This document shows, piece after piece, positions 12,600 to 25,198 of a stretch of DNA of 64,000 nucleotides; the first letter of the stretch is position 1; each line of letters opens with the position of its first letter. The notes under the pieces were generated by a model, which did not search any database, was not told where the DNA came from, and saw only the letters and a program-made list of their open reading frames with translations. The DNA is from Cymbidium sinense (lineage: Eukaryota > Streptophyta > Magnoliopsida > Asparagales > Orchidaceae). The position numbers and the translations under genes are program-made. The stretch lies in the NCBI GenBank assembly GCA_021442155.1, contig CM038225.1:82224925-82288924 (forward strand), written 5' to 3'.

Positions 12600-12925
12600 A
12601 TCAACATGGACAAGTTCACTGCCAAGGTTCTCATGGATTCGTGCATCAAGAACATTATGAGTCTAAAGACCCTTGCCTATTTGAAGATCAGACATCTACT
12701 CTCGAGGAGATAGAATGATGTTGAGAGGATTCAATGATCAAGGTGAGCTGCTTTAGGTTCCATATAGTGTTATCATTGGAGATCAAGACTGAAGCTAAGC
12801 CATACATCATTGATTCAAATACTTCATTCACTTTTGCTTTAGGCCTTGGATACATCGAACAAGATCATTCCATCCTCCCTTCATCGTGCATCAAGTTCAA
12901 AAAAGATGAATTGAGTACCAATGAA
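12600..12925 (+). pseudogene. Retroviral-type aspartic protease remnant of family A
   Basis: At about 12,630-12,660 the plus strand reads VLMDSCIKNIMSLKTLAYL. This aligns with the VLVDNGSALNVMPLKTL active-site region of Tat proteases; the D is present but the G of the D-(T/S/N)-G-type triplet is changed to C. Further on come MLRGFND (12,717) and a RPWIH...PSSLHQ..KF-like end (ALGLGYIEQDHSILPSSCIKF, about 12,840-12,900 across frames). The enzyme would have processed the gag-pol polyprotein. Frameshifts and stops make it a pseudogene. Confidence 0.65.
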
Positions 12926-14054
12926 CGATGAAAAGCCATTTTCGCTAGAGAGTTGAGATTTATGAGGATGCGACCTACTATCTTTCTCAAAATACCCTTT
13001 CTCGTGAACTTGGACAAAATTCAAATGTAAATGCAAAAGCAAAAGAAAAGATAAAAGAAAATGAAAAAAAGGAAAGTCCAAGTGAGCAAGAAAGGGGAAT
13101 TGAATAAGAAGTAGATCCGTATATCACAATCCACCCACAGTTCATTCCATCATATGGACATGTGGGTAGGATGGCTCAACCTCCACCAGGCAGAGGTAGA
13201 AATAGAGGCAGTTCCAGAGGTGGGAGACCCCCTAGTTGGCCTTCACCAAAAGAGGTCGTGTTCCTTCATGAGTACCCTACTATTCACATAGACTTGGAAT
13301 CTACTGGAGGATGAGTCTAATGTGATTAGTATACCAAAACCCCTCTCAGCGAGTTCCATTGGAGGTGGCTTTTGATCCAGCTAGAGATGAAGACCAGGCC
13401 TTCAAGCAAAGCAAAGTATTCGAATCTATTTTATGTGAAACTATCAGGCAGCAGTTGGGAACCTTAGCTCTAACCTCACTTAAATTTTAGAAAGTTAAAT
13501 GTTTAGTAGTTAAGGAAGTCCCTAAGTCTTCCAATGACATAAAGCAGAAGAGGTTCTTTTTGGGTTTATCATCCTCAAGTCCAGAGCTTGATGTAGGAAG
13601 ATACTTTTAAAGAATTAATGGAATTACCTTTTGACTTTTACTCACCTTGTGTTCAAAATCTTATACAGAAAGGTTTAGTTCCTCACACATGGTCCAAGCA
13701 TAGTCAAAATACTTCGAAAAGCTATGGAACAATAAGCACAATCAAGAGCGGACTAGATTCAGTGGTCCATGATGATGAAGATTATTGTTGTTACCAACCA
13801 TTTGAATCGATAGTTCTTCTAACACATCCCCAACTCTTATGAGAATGTGTGTTTAGAAACTTCAGATGATCTAGATGATCTCCAAGTCAAAGAGGCACTG
13901 CCAAAATTTGAAGAAGAAATTCATTCAATAATCAACAAGTTAAAAGAAATCAACCTCCAGATAGAAGAAAATCCTCGTCGGACATACATCAGTTCATTGC
14001 TAAATGAAGAAAAGTTAGGCTATTGATTGAGATTAAAGACTACTTTACATGGAG
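12926..14054 (+). other. Protease-RT linker, degenerate
   Basis: Charged lysine/glutamate-rich stretch (12,950-13,110), then proline/glycine/arginine coding sequence near 13,170-13,260 (PPPGRGRNRGSSRGGRPP), and a further open segment at 13,618-13,842. These are typical of the long hydrophilic linker in Tat pol. From about 13,860 acidic coding sequence leads into the RT. No separate gene is supported. Confidence 0.45.
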
Positions 14055-14720
14055 TTATGAAGAAATGCCCAGATTATCTCTCGACGTTGCAATCCACAAG
14101 CTAGTAATAGACCCTAACGTTACCCCTATTAAGTAAGCTCCTACACGTATGCGATTAGAAATTGAACAACAGGTCATTTCTGAAGTCAAGAAATTGATCG
14201 ATGCTGATTTCATCAGGGAAGAAAAATATTCTACTTGGTTAGCTAATATTATCTTAGTTAAGAAGAAGAATGACCAAATTTGCATTTGCATAAATTTTAG
14301 GGACTTAAACAAGGTAGGTCCTAAGCATGAGTTTCCTCTTCCTATATTAGAATTAATGGTGGACATTGCCTCATCTCATGCAGTCTTCTATTTCATGGAT
14401 GAATCATCTAACTATAACCAACTCAAGATGTCTCCCAAAGATGAAAGAAACACTGCTTTCTGAACCCCAATCAAAATCTTCTATTATAGGGTCATGCCTT
14501 TCGCCTTTTGATATATACTGGCATTTTCAACAACTCATCCATTGAGTGAGTGTAAAAAAGTTTCAATGGAAATTTCAAATGAACTTGGTGCCCTCAAAGA
14601 AATTCGGGTTTGTTGTTCACACTGAATAGAAATAGATAAAAGATTAAAGCTATCTTAGAAATGCCACCTCCTAGTTTAACTTATCCTTTCAAGGATGGTT
14701 ATCTAAGATCTTATCTCAAA
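14055..14720 (+). pseudogene. Reverse transcriptase remnant of family A, palm motif deleted
   Basis: Strong RT similarity: LDVAIHKLVIDPNVTPIK (14,079-14,133), MRLEIEQQVISEVKKLIDA (14,149 onwards), FIREEKYSTWLANIILVKKK (14,209 onwards), an ICINFRDLNKVGPKHEFPLP block (14,286-14,343) and FMDESSNYNQLKMSPKDE. Frame then breaks through VMPFAF (14,492-14,508). The sequence jumps to the thumb equivalent (KFQMNLVPSKKFGFVV, about 14,568-14,615) and AILEMPPPS (14,651 onwards). The segment that should carry YVDD is missing, consistent with an internal deletion near 14,510-14,570. The enzyme would copy element RNA to DNA; this copy cannot be catalytic. Confidence 0.85.
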
Positions 14721-15235
14721 CTCGAGATGCAAGCCTTTTGTCAAAAAAGGATGCCAAGTTCAAGGGATGATAAGTGCCGACAGATTCAAAGACATTAAAG
14801 AGTACTTGGTGAAGTCGCAATTCTTAGCACTCTATCCCGCAGCCATTGATATTTTACACCAATGATGACTTTCTCTCATAATGATGAGGGGAAGGAAAGC
14901 GCTCTACTACCTCATCATCCATCCTAAAAGCAAACTATCCACCTATTGAGAAACATTGCCTAGCTTTGATCTTTGCATCTTACTACACTATATGCTTTCT
15001 CATAGGTGAACTTGATCTCAAGAACCAATCCATGCAATACCTCATGACCGCTAATGCTTTTGGACATTTGGCTCATTGGTCCATGATACTCTCAGTTTGA
15101 TATCACATTTGTACCCTCTCATGCGTAAAAAGGATAGCACTAGTGATTTCTTAGCAAAGACACCCACTTCTGTTGATTCTCTTAGTGATGATCTCCGATG
15201 AACAAATCATGAACTTAGGGGAGGGCAACCACCAA
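14721..15235 (+). other. RT-RNase H connection, degenerate
   Basis: Fragments such as SLIMMRGRKALYYLIIHPKSK (RT/RNase H junction, around 14,870) and HLYPLMRKKDSTSDFLAKTP (15,105-15,170) fit the connection domain of Tat pol. Frames change repeatedly. Nothing else is visible. Confidence 0.5.
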
Positions 15236-15650
15236 TGGGAGATGTATTTTGATGGTGCTTCTTTTTCTTAAAGGTGAAGCACCATCTATTCTCTAGTGGT
15301 AGGAATAGTTCTTCTAACTCCAAACTGATGTGATGAGATTCTCATACTATCTTTCCAACCCTGCACCAACAATGAAGCTAAGTAGTATGAGGCTTTGATT
15401 GCCGGTGAGTTAGCCATCACTATCGATCAAGAGCATCAACATCTTTGGGGATTCTTGGTCATCAACCGATTGTCTGGGTCCTACGTTCTCAAGCCCAAGC
15501 TTCATCATTACTAAGTATACCATGAAGTTGTTTGCATTCCCCAAAGTCACCATCTACAAGGTTCCCCGAAAGAAGAAACACAGCAGATGCCTTGGCCAAA
15601 CTTGCCAAAGAGTTGGCATGTCGAAGATGAGTCCATTTCAATAAGGTCCA
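15236..15650 (+). pseudogene. RNase H remnant of family A
   Basis: GDVF(Y)FDGASF then KGEAPSIL (15,237-15,290) matches the W.mYFDGA.s..G.GaGiVL start of the Ty3 RNase H. GIVLLTP-like sequence (15,303-15,325) and TNNEAK.YEALIAG (about 15,368-15,405) continue the family pattern; the last carries the catalytic-glutamate region. KVPRKKKHSRCLGQTCQRVG near 15,560-15,600 corresponds to the ADaLAkLA end in a shifted frame. RNase H would degrade the RNA template; frameshifts leave it non-functional. Confidence 0.65.
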
Positions 15651-15709
15651 AAATAGACAAGTCTATCCCTTATTGATTTTGAACTCGAGAGACTTTCTCT
15701 TGAAGGTTT

Positions 15710-16839
15710 GCCAAAATGGACAAGGAGCTTGATTGGAGGCAACCATTCATATATTACTTGAACATCGACAAACTACCTCAAGAGAAATCATTAGCCCATC
15801 AGGTGAAACAGAGAGCTCTTTCCTATGCTCTTGTTGATGGCACCTTGTACCACCGGTCCTTTGACCAAATGTGGTTACGTATTTGATAAACAACATGGAA
15901 TTGTAACCGAGTATCCATTCTATGTGGAGTGCATCTCCAAAGATGAAGTCAAGATCAAAAGACTTGGATACTATGCCTTCTATGATCATGATTGCATGGA
16001 GATGCCATCACGTGTGGTCCTCCACCAACCACCCAACATTCTATTTACACCCTTTTTCACATGGCCATTTGAGTGTTGACATTGTAGGTCCGATGATCCT
16101 CCTTCTTCCAAGGGGCATCGATTCATCTTAGCTATCCGACTACTTTTCCAAGTGAAGCCATCCCACTGAGAGGTCACAACTCACCATTTTCAATTTTCAG
16201 AACCATATTGTATATAGTTTTATGAATTATATCATAATGGTACCGCATTCAAAAGCATGAAGATCAATTTTGAAAAAGACATATAGATTGGAGATACTCC
16301 ACCATCTACTACCTAGAGCTAATGGCTTAGCGTAAGCATTCAACAAAACTCTCATAGATACTAAGAAGACTCTTGATGATAATAAATGATAGTGGAATGA
16401 GCTTGGTTGAAGCCTTGTGGGCCTACCACACCACATACCAACTCAACTGCCTACCCCATTTTCTTAGTATGGGTCTAATCCATTCTTCCTTTAGAAGTTC
16501 AACTCCCATCACTAAGGATAGCATTGGGTAACAAGATCACTACAAATGAATGCAAAGTTAGAAGAGCTAAAGGTTTGAGGAAAGTCACTGCATGCTGAAC
16601 CTCGAAGCATAAGGCCAAAATGATTCAAGCTCACAAGCTTGGTCCACCCTAGGTCTTTCAAGTAGGAGAACTTATGTCCCAAGGAGACCAATTGTTCATC
16701 AAAGATGGGAGGCAAGTTTGAACCCACTTGGATGTGTAAGAGAAGGCCTACCAAGGAGGATATTATGCCTTATTGATTGTAAAGGGGAACACCGATGCTT
16801 CCAATTAATGGGCTCTATCTAAAGAAATATTACCCATGA
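15710..16839 (+). pseudogene. Integrase remnant and pol C-terminus of family A
   Basis: The zinc-binding N-terminal region begins KMDKELDWRQPFIYYLNIDK (15,714 onwards) and RALSYALVDGTLYHRSFDQ (15,811-15,868). The core follows: VDIVGPM (16,074-16,095), FILAIRLLFQVKP (YFSKWSEAIPL equivalent, 16,123-16,170), the RYSTIYYLELMA region (STPYYPRANG equivalent, 16,285-16,325) and ALWAYHTTYQLNCLPHF (16,411-16,460). The C-terminal reading PINGLYLKKYYP and stop TGA lie at 16,801-16,839. Integrase would insert the cDNA. Several frame changes and lost core acidic residues indicate inactivity. Confidence 0.8.
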
Positions 16840-16899
16840 AACAAAACTTGTTTGAAAATAATCATTAATAAAAGAACAAAATGATTCCATTCATCAAAT

Positions 16900-19290
16900 C
16901 TTCTCAAAGTGTTGTTTGCTTGTCTGTGAATCCACTGACATTTAGGTAGGTGTAAGAGTCCCCTGGCATCCTATCCCTCTTTCACAACACAAACATAATC
17001 TCTGACATTAGAATAGGTGTAAGAGAACCCGAGAGGCATCCTATTTAGCATAACTAAGTTAGGTGTGAGAGAACCCAAAGATCCTTTCTTAGTGGAAATT
17101 TGCCATCATCATTTCATAATTCCCCATCATGTTTTAAGGTAGGTGTAAGATTCCCCCAGAGGCGTCCTATTCCTTTAACACATGCATAACAAAAAACACA
17201 AATCTTTTATCTCAAGTTATTTTGATGTGGGAGCAAGCCCATGGCACTCACTCATTAGTCTAGTCAGTCTACATGCTACCTCGCTAGTATGTCACCCTAG
17301 AGGTCATTAGTTGGAAGATGTAAGTCCCCATGCTTTCTTCCTAACTTGATCATTGCAAATCGAAGAGCACCTTGTTAGTATAGTATGCTTCACTATCCAG
17401 CCATCATATTCTAACTGTTAGAAGATTTGGTTTAGGGTAAGTCCAGAGGCTTTTCCTCTTGACTACTTTTGAGTTGATATAAGTCCCCAGGCATTCAATT
17501 AGTTGCCCCAGTCGAGCACACGAAATAAGATGACTATCCCAACAGCCCGCCTGCCATAGAGGATGAGTCCCAGCTTTCTTTCCTAGTTGATTGCAAATCA
17601 ATGCACCTTAGGTTGGTTGATGTTCACTATGATAAAGACTCACCCGTGAGTACACCACTCTGAAATATGAGCCCCCTCGCTTTCTCCTGAGTTGGACCAA
17701 TACCTATTGATATATGACTAGCCATGTCATTTTCCCGGTGTTGGATTAAGCCTTAGTGGCCCCATCCCCTGCGGGCACTCTATTTGATCAAGTCCTTGAC
17801 CCCATTTAGACCTACCCTGGGTTACTTTGATTGGATCCTCTCTCCTCCACCAACTGTATTGATACATAAGCTCCTTCTAGTTTGATCCAAACTAATGGTC
17901 CATGATAAATAAACCAAAACAAAAATAAACAAAAAATTATTTCACTTGTGGATTAGAATTCAAGCCCCAAAGGGCCCCTTCCTCAACATCCTATCTTTAG
18001 GCAAGGTCAATAGAACTCCTATAGAATTACCTAACTACAAGTTGAGAGATAAATCCTCGGTAAGATCACTCATAGTCCCCAGTCGTTCAATCTATTTTTC
18101 CACAAGCAAGTTACCATCATTCGCTTTGAAGATATAAGACCATGATGCATTCTTTAGCATGATTGTGCAACCCCCTAGGTTGGGTTCAATTTATTGCCTA
18201 AAGCAATCGATCACCACAGTAATCTTTTGTAGTGGAAGATGTGAGTTCCTGAGCTTTCTTCCCTTAAATTGATCATTGAACCAAAGGCACCTTTGGTTGA
18301 TAGTTCTCCATCGGCTACTCCCTTTGGTTCAAGTAGAAGTCTAGCTTCTATAAGCTCTTTCTTGTAATCCATCTTATGAATTTAAAATAAATTAAGAAAT
18401 GAAATTAATCTTGACTATCTGTTGATCTAAGTCCCTGTATTCACTCAATCACCTAGTTGGATTTATTTCCCCAAAGAAACCAATCAAGTGGTTTCTGTAT
18501 CTAGAAGATAAGTCCCATGCTTTCTTCTTAAGACTTGACCATTGTATACCAAAAGGCATTTCTCCTTGGTTGGATAGTTCTATGGGTTGGTAGACTACTC
18601 CCTTTGATTAAGAACTGAGTTAGTCTAGCTTCCATGGCTCTACCTCTCAAACCATGAATCCATCATAATCAAAATAAACAAACTAACTAAAAAGTGAAAT
18701 CAATCTTAACTCTCTTTGAGCTGATCTAAGTCCCTTAGTGGCATTCACTCAAATATTGGGTTCAATCTGTTACCTTGCCAATAGATTACCCCAGCAACTA
18801 GTCTCTACTTTAGAGGATGTAAGTCTACTATGCTTTCTTCCTAGTACAACATGATACTAAAAAAGGCATTTGGTTGGCCTGTTATATACTAGTAGACTAG
18901 CCCTTTGGGTTGGTAAATTTGAGTTAGGTCTTAGCCTCCATGGCTCCTATTCAGTACAACCCATTGCAAACCAATAAGGTTCATCTAAAATCTAAACCTA
19001 ACAAAAATTAAAACAAATTCAACCCTCTCCCCCAGTGGAGATCTCTCCTTAGTGTGATTCAAATCAAATCAAACCTTTCATCTCTTTATGGATGTCTTGA
19101 ACCTGCTTCCCTAGTGAAAGGTTCACACTCTATCCCTTAGTGGATTTATTCCCTCTCTCTTATGTCTTGGACATAATTAGAGCCACATTACAGCTCGATT
19201 CTTTCTTTCCTTAAGGATAGATTGCTTTGTTAGTGTGATCTCTGAGTTGTTGATCATTTTCAACACGTGTGTTCCTGTCACACCACACCT
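16900..19290 (+). repeat. Post-pol region with two families of degenerate tandem repeats
   Basis: First set, about 50-80 bases per unit: TAGGTGTAAGAG...CCC..GGCATCCTAT near 16,946, 17,013, 17,060 and 17,138. Second set, about 240-310 bases per unit: AAGATGTAAGTCCCCATGCTTTCTTCCTA...TTGATCATTGCAAA...GGCACCTTTGGTTGATAG, with anchors near 17,332, 17,573, 18,255, 18,521 and 18,831. Repeated 3' untranslated regions are typical of Tat-lineage elements. No open frame. The bases just before the 3' LTR (ATTGGCCTT, 19,291-19,299) are not an obvious polypurine tract, so the plus-strand primer is unidentified. Confidence 0.75.
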
Positions 19291-20689
19291 ATTGGCCTTT
19301 GTTGACCTCATTTTTAGAATGAGCTCTCAACCCCTCCATCTTAGATAGGATTTCTAGACTTTAAGAGTTCCTTAGTCTTAAGACACATCTAGTGATTAGG
19401 TGGACACTCCAACCTAGCTTAGAAGACTTAGAAGAGTTAGCCATAGGAATGTCATGCCTGGGTGTTAAGAAATTTCCTACCCTTAGCTTAAACCATTCCT
19501 CACTTTCCTTCTTTCAAGTCAAATCCAAATCAATTCTATTTGATTTTCTCCAAAACTCAAATCAATTCCATGATTCAATTCCAAGATTCAAATCCATGAT
19601 TGAAAGCTATGATTAAAACCCATGATCAAAATCCATCAAAAATTCCTAAGTTGAAATTTCCTAAGTCCTTAACCCTTTCTTAAGGACTTAGCCAAAATTA
19701 TGATCAAACCTATTCAAATCTTTGAGATTTTCTCATGATCCATTTATATTCTCATTTATATTCACATTTATAAATGAAATATAAATTCAAACCCATCAAA
19801 TCAAATTCAAAATTTAAAATCAATTCATGAAAATTTTCTTAAGTCCCTTTAATTTTCCATTAAAGGACTTAGCCAAAATCAACTCTAAACCTTGATCAAA
19901 CCTATTCAAATTCATGATTTTCAAAAAACTTATTTATATTCTCATTTATATTCTCATAAATGAAATATAAATATAAATCAATCAAATCAAACCCTCAAAT
20001 TAAATTCCAAATTTAAAATCTTGAAATTCCTTAAATCCCTTAATTTTCATTAATGGATTTAACCTAAACTTTGATCAAACATATTCAAACTCATGGGATA
20101 TTCTCAAAACTTATTTGTATTCGCATTTATATTCTCATATATAAATATAAATACAAATCAATCCAATCCAATTCAAAAAATTAAATTTCAAATTAAAAAA
20201 TTACTTTATATCCTTTAAATTCTCTTTAATGGATTTAACCAAAATTATGATCAAAACCTATTCAAATATTTGAGATTTTTTCATGATCCATTTCTATTCT
20301 CATTTATATTCATATATATAAATGAAATATAAATCCAAACAATCAAAACCAATTTCAAAAAATCAAACTCAAATCCACTCAAAATCAAATCTAAGCCTTT
20401 CAACCCAAAATCTTAAACTTAGCCAAATCAATTCCAAATCAAGCCAAACTCTTGATTTTCTCTCATGGTTCAATCCTACAATCATGAGCTCATATATAAA
20501 TCCAAACCTCAATTCAATCAAAACCCAAATCAAAAATCAAACCCAAACCTTCATATTCTTCCTTTGAATATGAAATTTTCAAATGGATCAAAATCCATTT
20601 GACTTCAAACCACTTGTAAATGGATTTATATTTCAATCATAAGTCCATATACAAGATCAATCAAGCTTTGATCAAGCTATTTGACCCAA

Positions 20690-21470
20690 TTAGGCTCACT
20701 TGACCCAAAGTGACCTAAAGTACCCTTATGAGCCAACTTTTAATCCTAACCAAATTGGATTGAACCAAACTCATATTTTCTTCTCATCATGATCAACAAT
20801 CATCATGGGATGATCAATCAATCAAATTGGGTCAAACTAAGTCAAACCTGGGTTGACCAAGTCAACACTTAACCTAAAATGAAACCTGAAAATCCATAAT
20901 AAATTGATTGAAACCATTGATCTAAGTTCACTCATGACCTATGTTTGAACTTGACCAAGCCAACATTTGAGCCTAACCCAGCCCAATTGGCCCACTTGAA
21001 AAGTTGACCCATTTTGACCTAAAGGCCAAAATGTGTCAAAACTTGATCTAAGCCAAATTGATTGAAACCAATGGGTCAAGTCCATCCAAATCACTTGTGG
21101 AACTTGACCAAAGCCTCAATTGGCCAACTAGACCCAACCAGCCCAATTGACTTAGACCCAACATGACCTGGGGTCAAGTTGCCAAAATTGAACTTAACCC
21201 AAATTGATTGGAAACAAAGATACCAGTCCACTCCATATGACTAACCTAACCTAAACCTACCCTTGACCTACCTCAAATAGGTCAAATGGGTCAAATAGGT
21301 CAACTTGACCCATTTGACCTAAATGAAGTCATATGAGCCAAAACCAAATATGTACAAATTGAATCAAACCAAAGCACCAAAACATTTCAAATGGTCATAT
21401 TGACCCAACCCTTGGTTTGACCCAATTTGACCAATTGGTCATCTTGACAAATTTTGACCTAAATGGGCCA
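20690..21470. promoter_or_regulatory. W-box-like TTGACC/GGTCAA block in 3' LTR
   Basis: Equivalent of the block at 1-640. TTGACC or GGTCAA words recur throughout, with the densest part near 21,250-21,460. The density is conserved although the rest of the LTR carries many indels. Regulatory function is inferred from the WRKY W-box core only. Confidence 0.45.
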
Positions 21471-24400
21471 ACATGAGCCAAACCATCAAATGGATTCCAA
21501 ATCAACAAACCCAAACCATCAAATGGATTCCAAATCCAATGAAACTTGGCCAAACCTAGTTTCTCCACATACCCAACATGTCCAAAGTGAAAATAGCAAA
21601 TGACATTCTACCCTAGGCCATAGAACAAATTTTGGCCTAGCCATGGGTATTTTGGTCACCCTCTTCACAATCACTTGAGGCTTTCCTAAAAGCTCAAGGA
21701 CATTTAGTGATGAGTGGTGCACCCAACGCAATGGGTTTGGGTCAGCCCATTTGGCCCTTAGACCAAACCACATAGCTTGAAATTGAGTTTTCAAATTCCT
21801 CCTAAGCTCAATTCATGCACACAAAGGTCAATCCACTCAACACCTCAAATCAACCATGTGCAAAGATCAAAAAACCTATACAACCTCTCCAATCTCATTA
21901 ATTAGATTAAACAACAAAGAAGAATTGTCACCATATGATTATAGGGGAGATATACTCAATTCAATAAATTTCAATTCATCACCATTAAGCTTGAACCTAA
22001 TAACCATTTTCAAGCTTTAGGATTTGAATTAATTCTTTTGCATAGGAACTCAATCCATTAGCCAACTTCACATTTGATTCTTCCACTTTCCTTAAAAGTT
22101 CCCAAGTGAGCTCAATTGGATCAAAGTCAAGCCCATGAAGTGGTGTTACCCATTGATCCACTCAATCCCAAGGCCTGGAATTTCACAGGCTTCCTCACCA
22201 TGAAGCTACCTCTCGATCTCGCAAGGTATGAAATTTTTTGATCACTAAACTCAATGTGTGGAGAAAGAAATTTCACCTCATGAATTTTGATTGGATTTGT
22301 CGCTCTATTTCTTAGATGGTGTGGGTTGATTTTGTGTGATTCCATGCTGATCGAGATCTTCCCTTGATCATGGAATTGATCAAGGAAAGAACTTGCTCAT
22401 CATCGCCCATCCACATTTTAGATGGATGAGATTATTTAGCATTTTAGAAATCTTATCCTTTTAAAATGAATTAATCCCCAATCTTTGATCGATCGGATGC
22501 CGCCATCGCCATTTGATGTGCTTTAAGTCACCCTCACGGCACAACATGTAAAGCACGCTGACCTCCACCGCGCCACACCATGAGCGGATTGAGTGGATTA
22601 GTTAAGCAATTAATTAATCTAATTAAAAAAAAAATTCTAAAATTCATAATTCTCATAGAAAAAAAAAAAAATAAAGAAAAAAATTCTATGGAAAGATAAT
22701 TTCATCAAAAAATATTTTAAAATAATTTCAATGAATTTTGAATTAATTTCTTTCTTTCTTTAATTAATTTCTTATTTTTAATTAGCTGATTATCCTTAAT
22801 TAGTCATCATAATTGATCTCAAATTTATTCATTTGATGACCTCTCCCATCTCTTGAGATTTTATTGATTCAATTGGGGAGAAATTGCTATTTCATTCCCT
22901 ATTACCTCTTCTCTCCTTAATTAAGAGTAATTAGTGGATCATTATGATTACCCTTAATAATCAAATTCTAAAAATTTATATAAATATTTGTTATTCCCTA
23001 AGTTTTAAAACCCCTTTAATCTAAATCCCCTTAGCTTAATTAATTTAATTAATCATTAGCAAAATTTAAAATTTTTGTGGGTTTTATGTCATCTCATTGG
23101 CATAATTACTTAGTTAATTTTCTAAGGTGGTATACACTTAATACCTAATCAATGCTTAAAAAAATGGATTTAATTATCTAAAAATTAAAAAAAAAAAATA
23201 AAAAAACACATGTGGAATGGGTTAGGAACAACAAACTCATCTCACCTTTTCAAAATTAAATCAAACTAAAACTAAACAAAAATCATTTTGAAATTCACTT
23301 TGATTTATTCTAAATTTTCTTATTCTTAAGAATGTCTTTAGATTTAAGTAAAGTGAGTTTGTTTACATGCTTTCATTATTGGATCTTTCCCAACATGTTA
23401 AGTTGTATGCCATGATTCATGAATTCATAATTTCATGTTTCAAATTTCAAAATAAAAATTATTTACTTTATACCAAATGTGCATGTGTTGGCTAAAGTAA
23501 AATATGAGTGGCTATTATCACTACTAAATCCAAATTATTTTCAAAATACATAAACCAAACACCAAATCTTAAAGTGTGCTATTCATATCTTAATTATAAG
23601 CTTGCATGTGAAATATTATAAAGGTATGCTTAGTATAGGTTTCCTTTCTTTCCTATGTTGGCATAGTTTTGAATAGAAATTTTGGTGAGATATAAGGTTC
23701 ATTTGAAAAGGACCTAATGCTCACCTAATTTCATATCCTATTCATCCCTATGCTATCATCTAAGAAGGGTTACCTACACTTACATACATAAATTGCATAA
23801 ACAAAACAAATCTATTAAATAACTTTTGCATATTCCTTCTCCATTTCATTTCTTTTATATACATGTTTGTACTTAAGGAAAGTGGTATATTAGTGGACAA
23901 CCAGAGGTTGTGAGGCTTTAAGTAGCCCAAAGTAGGTCTTTTTTACCTTACCTCTAGTTAACAATGGCTTGTACTCACTTATGCCTTTCTTACTTTCATG
24001 TATGTATGTGAAATTTTGGATAAGGAAAACCTTTTCTACTTAAGAAAAATCATGCATATTCAACTTCTAAATTTTCTTAAATGGATTACTTAGCATGCAT
24101 CATAAAGTTTGTTAACTACTCTCATTTGCATGTATAGATATGCTTAGGGTCCATCCATATGCATGTTATGTATGTATGGAAAAAGAAGTAATGTGTGTTA
24201 TGTGAATTTTGATTCATTTTATTTAATCTTAAAATGTCTTTCTTTTTGAATAGGTTTGTTTAGAGTTTGTCTAATCTTAGGATTGATTAAAAGATGTAAT
24301 CAAAACATTCACCTAAATGAAATTAAAATGTGAACCTACTTTAGAAAATTACTTAAGGTTAGGGAAGGAAAGAGAAGTTCTCTTCTCTTTCCATCTTTTC

Positions 24401-25174
24401 ATAACTTAGTAATTAATTGTAGGTTTCACTTAAACCAAATTAAAACATGAAATAAAACCAACCCAAAACACTTAAATAACTTAAATGAAACCCTCCTCTA
24501 AGTTGAACATATTCTTCACACTTAAAAAAATTCTAACGTTAAATCCTAAGCTAAGCATACCATACAACCCTTCAAAGCTCACACGTTAGCCTAAGTCACC
24601 ACTTATAGCCTTAGGTTAGGTCGGTGCATAGTTTAATGTTTGTTCTATTTTGTGATGAATGTTTTAGACTGGATGTTAAGGTGTATGCTCGTAAAATGAA
24701 TGGTAGGACGTTCTTAGTCTAACTATTCTTTTCTACAGAGGGATTGTGCTTAAGGGGTGCTACCATAAACAAAAATATAAATGCTTTTGCTTGTAGGTGC
24801 TTTATACCCTTATAATCCATAGGCCAGGTGGACTTAGTAATCCATGTGTGGGGTGATAAGTCCAATATACATGCTTGGAATTTGTGTGGTGTGATTTAAC
24901 TAACCTTTATTTTGCAAGTGTTAGTTAGATTTCTACTTTTCTTTTTCATGTAAAAATTTGTATATTTAGGATTTTGGAATGATTTGTTGAGGATTAGGAT
25001 GAACATTGGTCATAAGATCCTATCTTATGCACCATGTGATGCCTTGGAGCATCTACCTTCTAACCATCCAAAGGAGGAACGAAAGGATGAAAAGAAGAAA
25101 GAAGAATAAAGCTTGAAGACCCCCATAATAATGAATTCATTTGCTTAATTGTAATATTCATTTGTAATCTAGGT

Positions 25175-25198
25175 TATATAAGAGTAGAGCTCAGCTAC
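25175..25198 (+). promoter_or_regulatory. TATA box plus hairpin in 3' LTR
   Basis: TATATAAGA is followed by GTAG AGCTCAG CTAC. Stem arms match those in the 5' LTR while the loop differs. This is a potential read-through promoter pointing rightwards into the neighbouring element D; activity is not shown. Confidence 0.45.
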
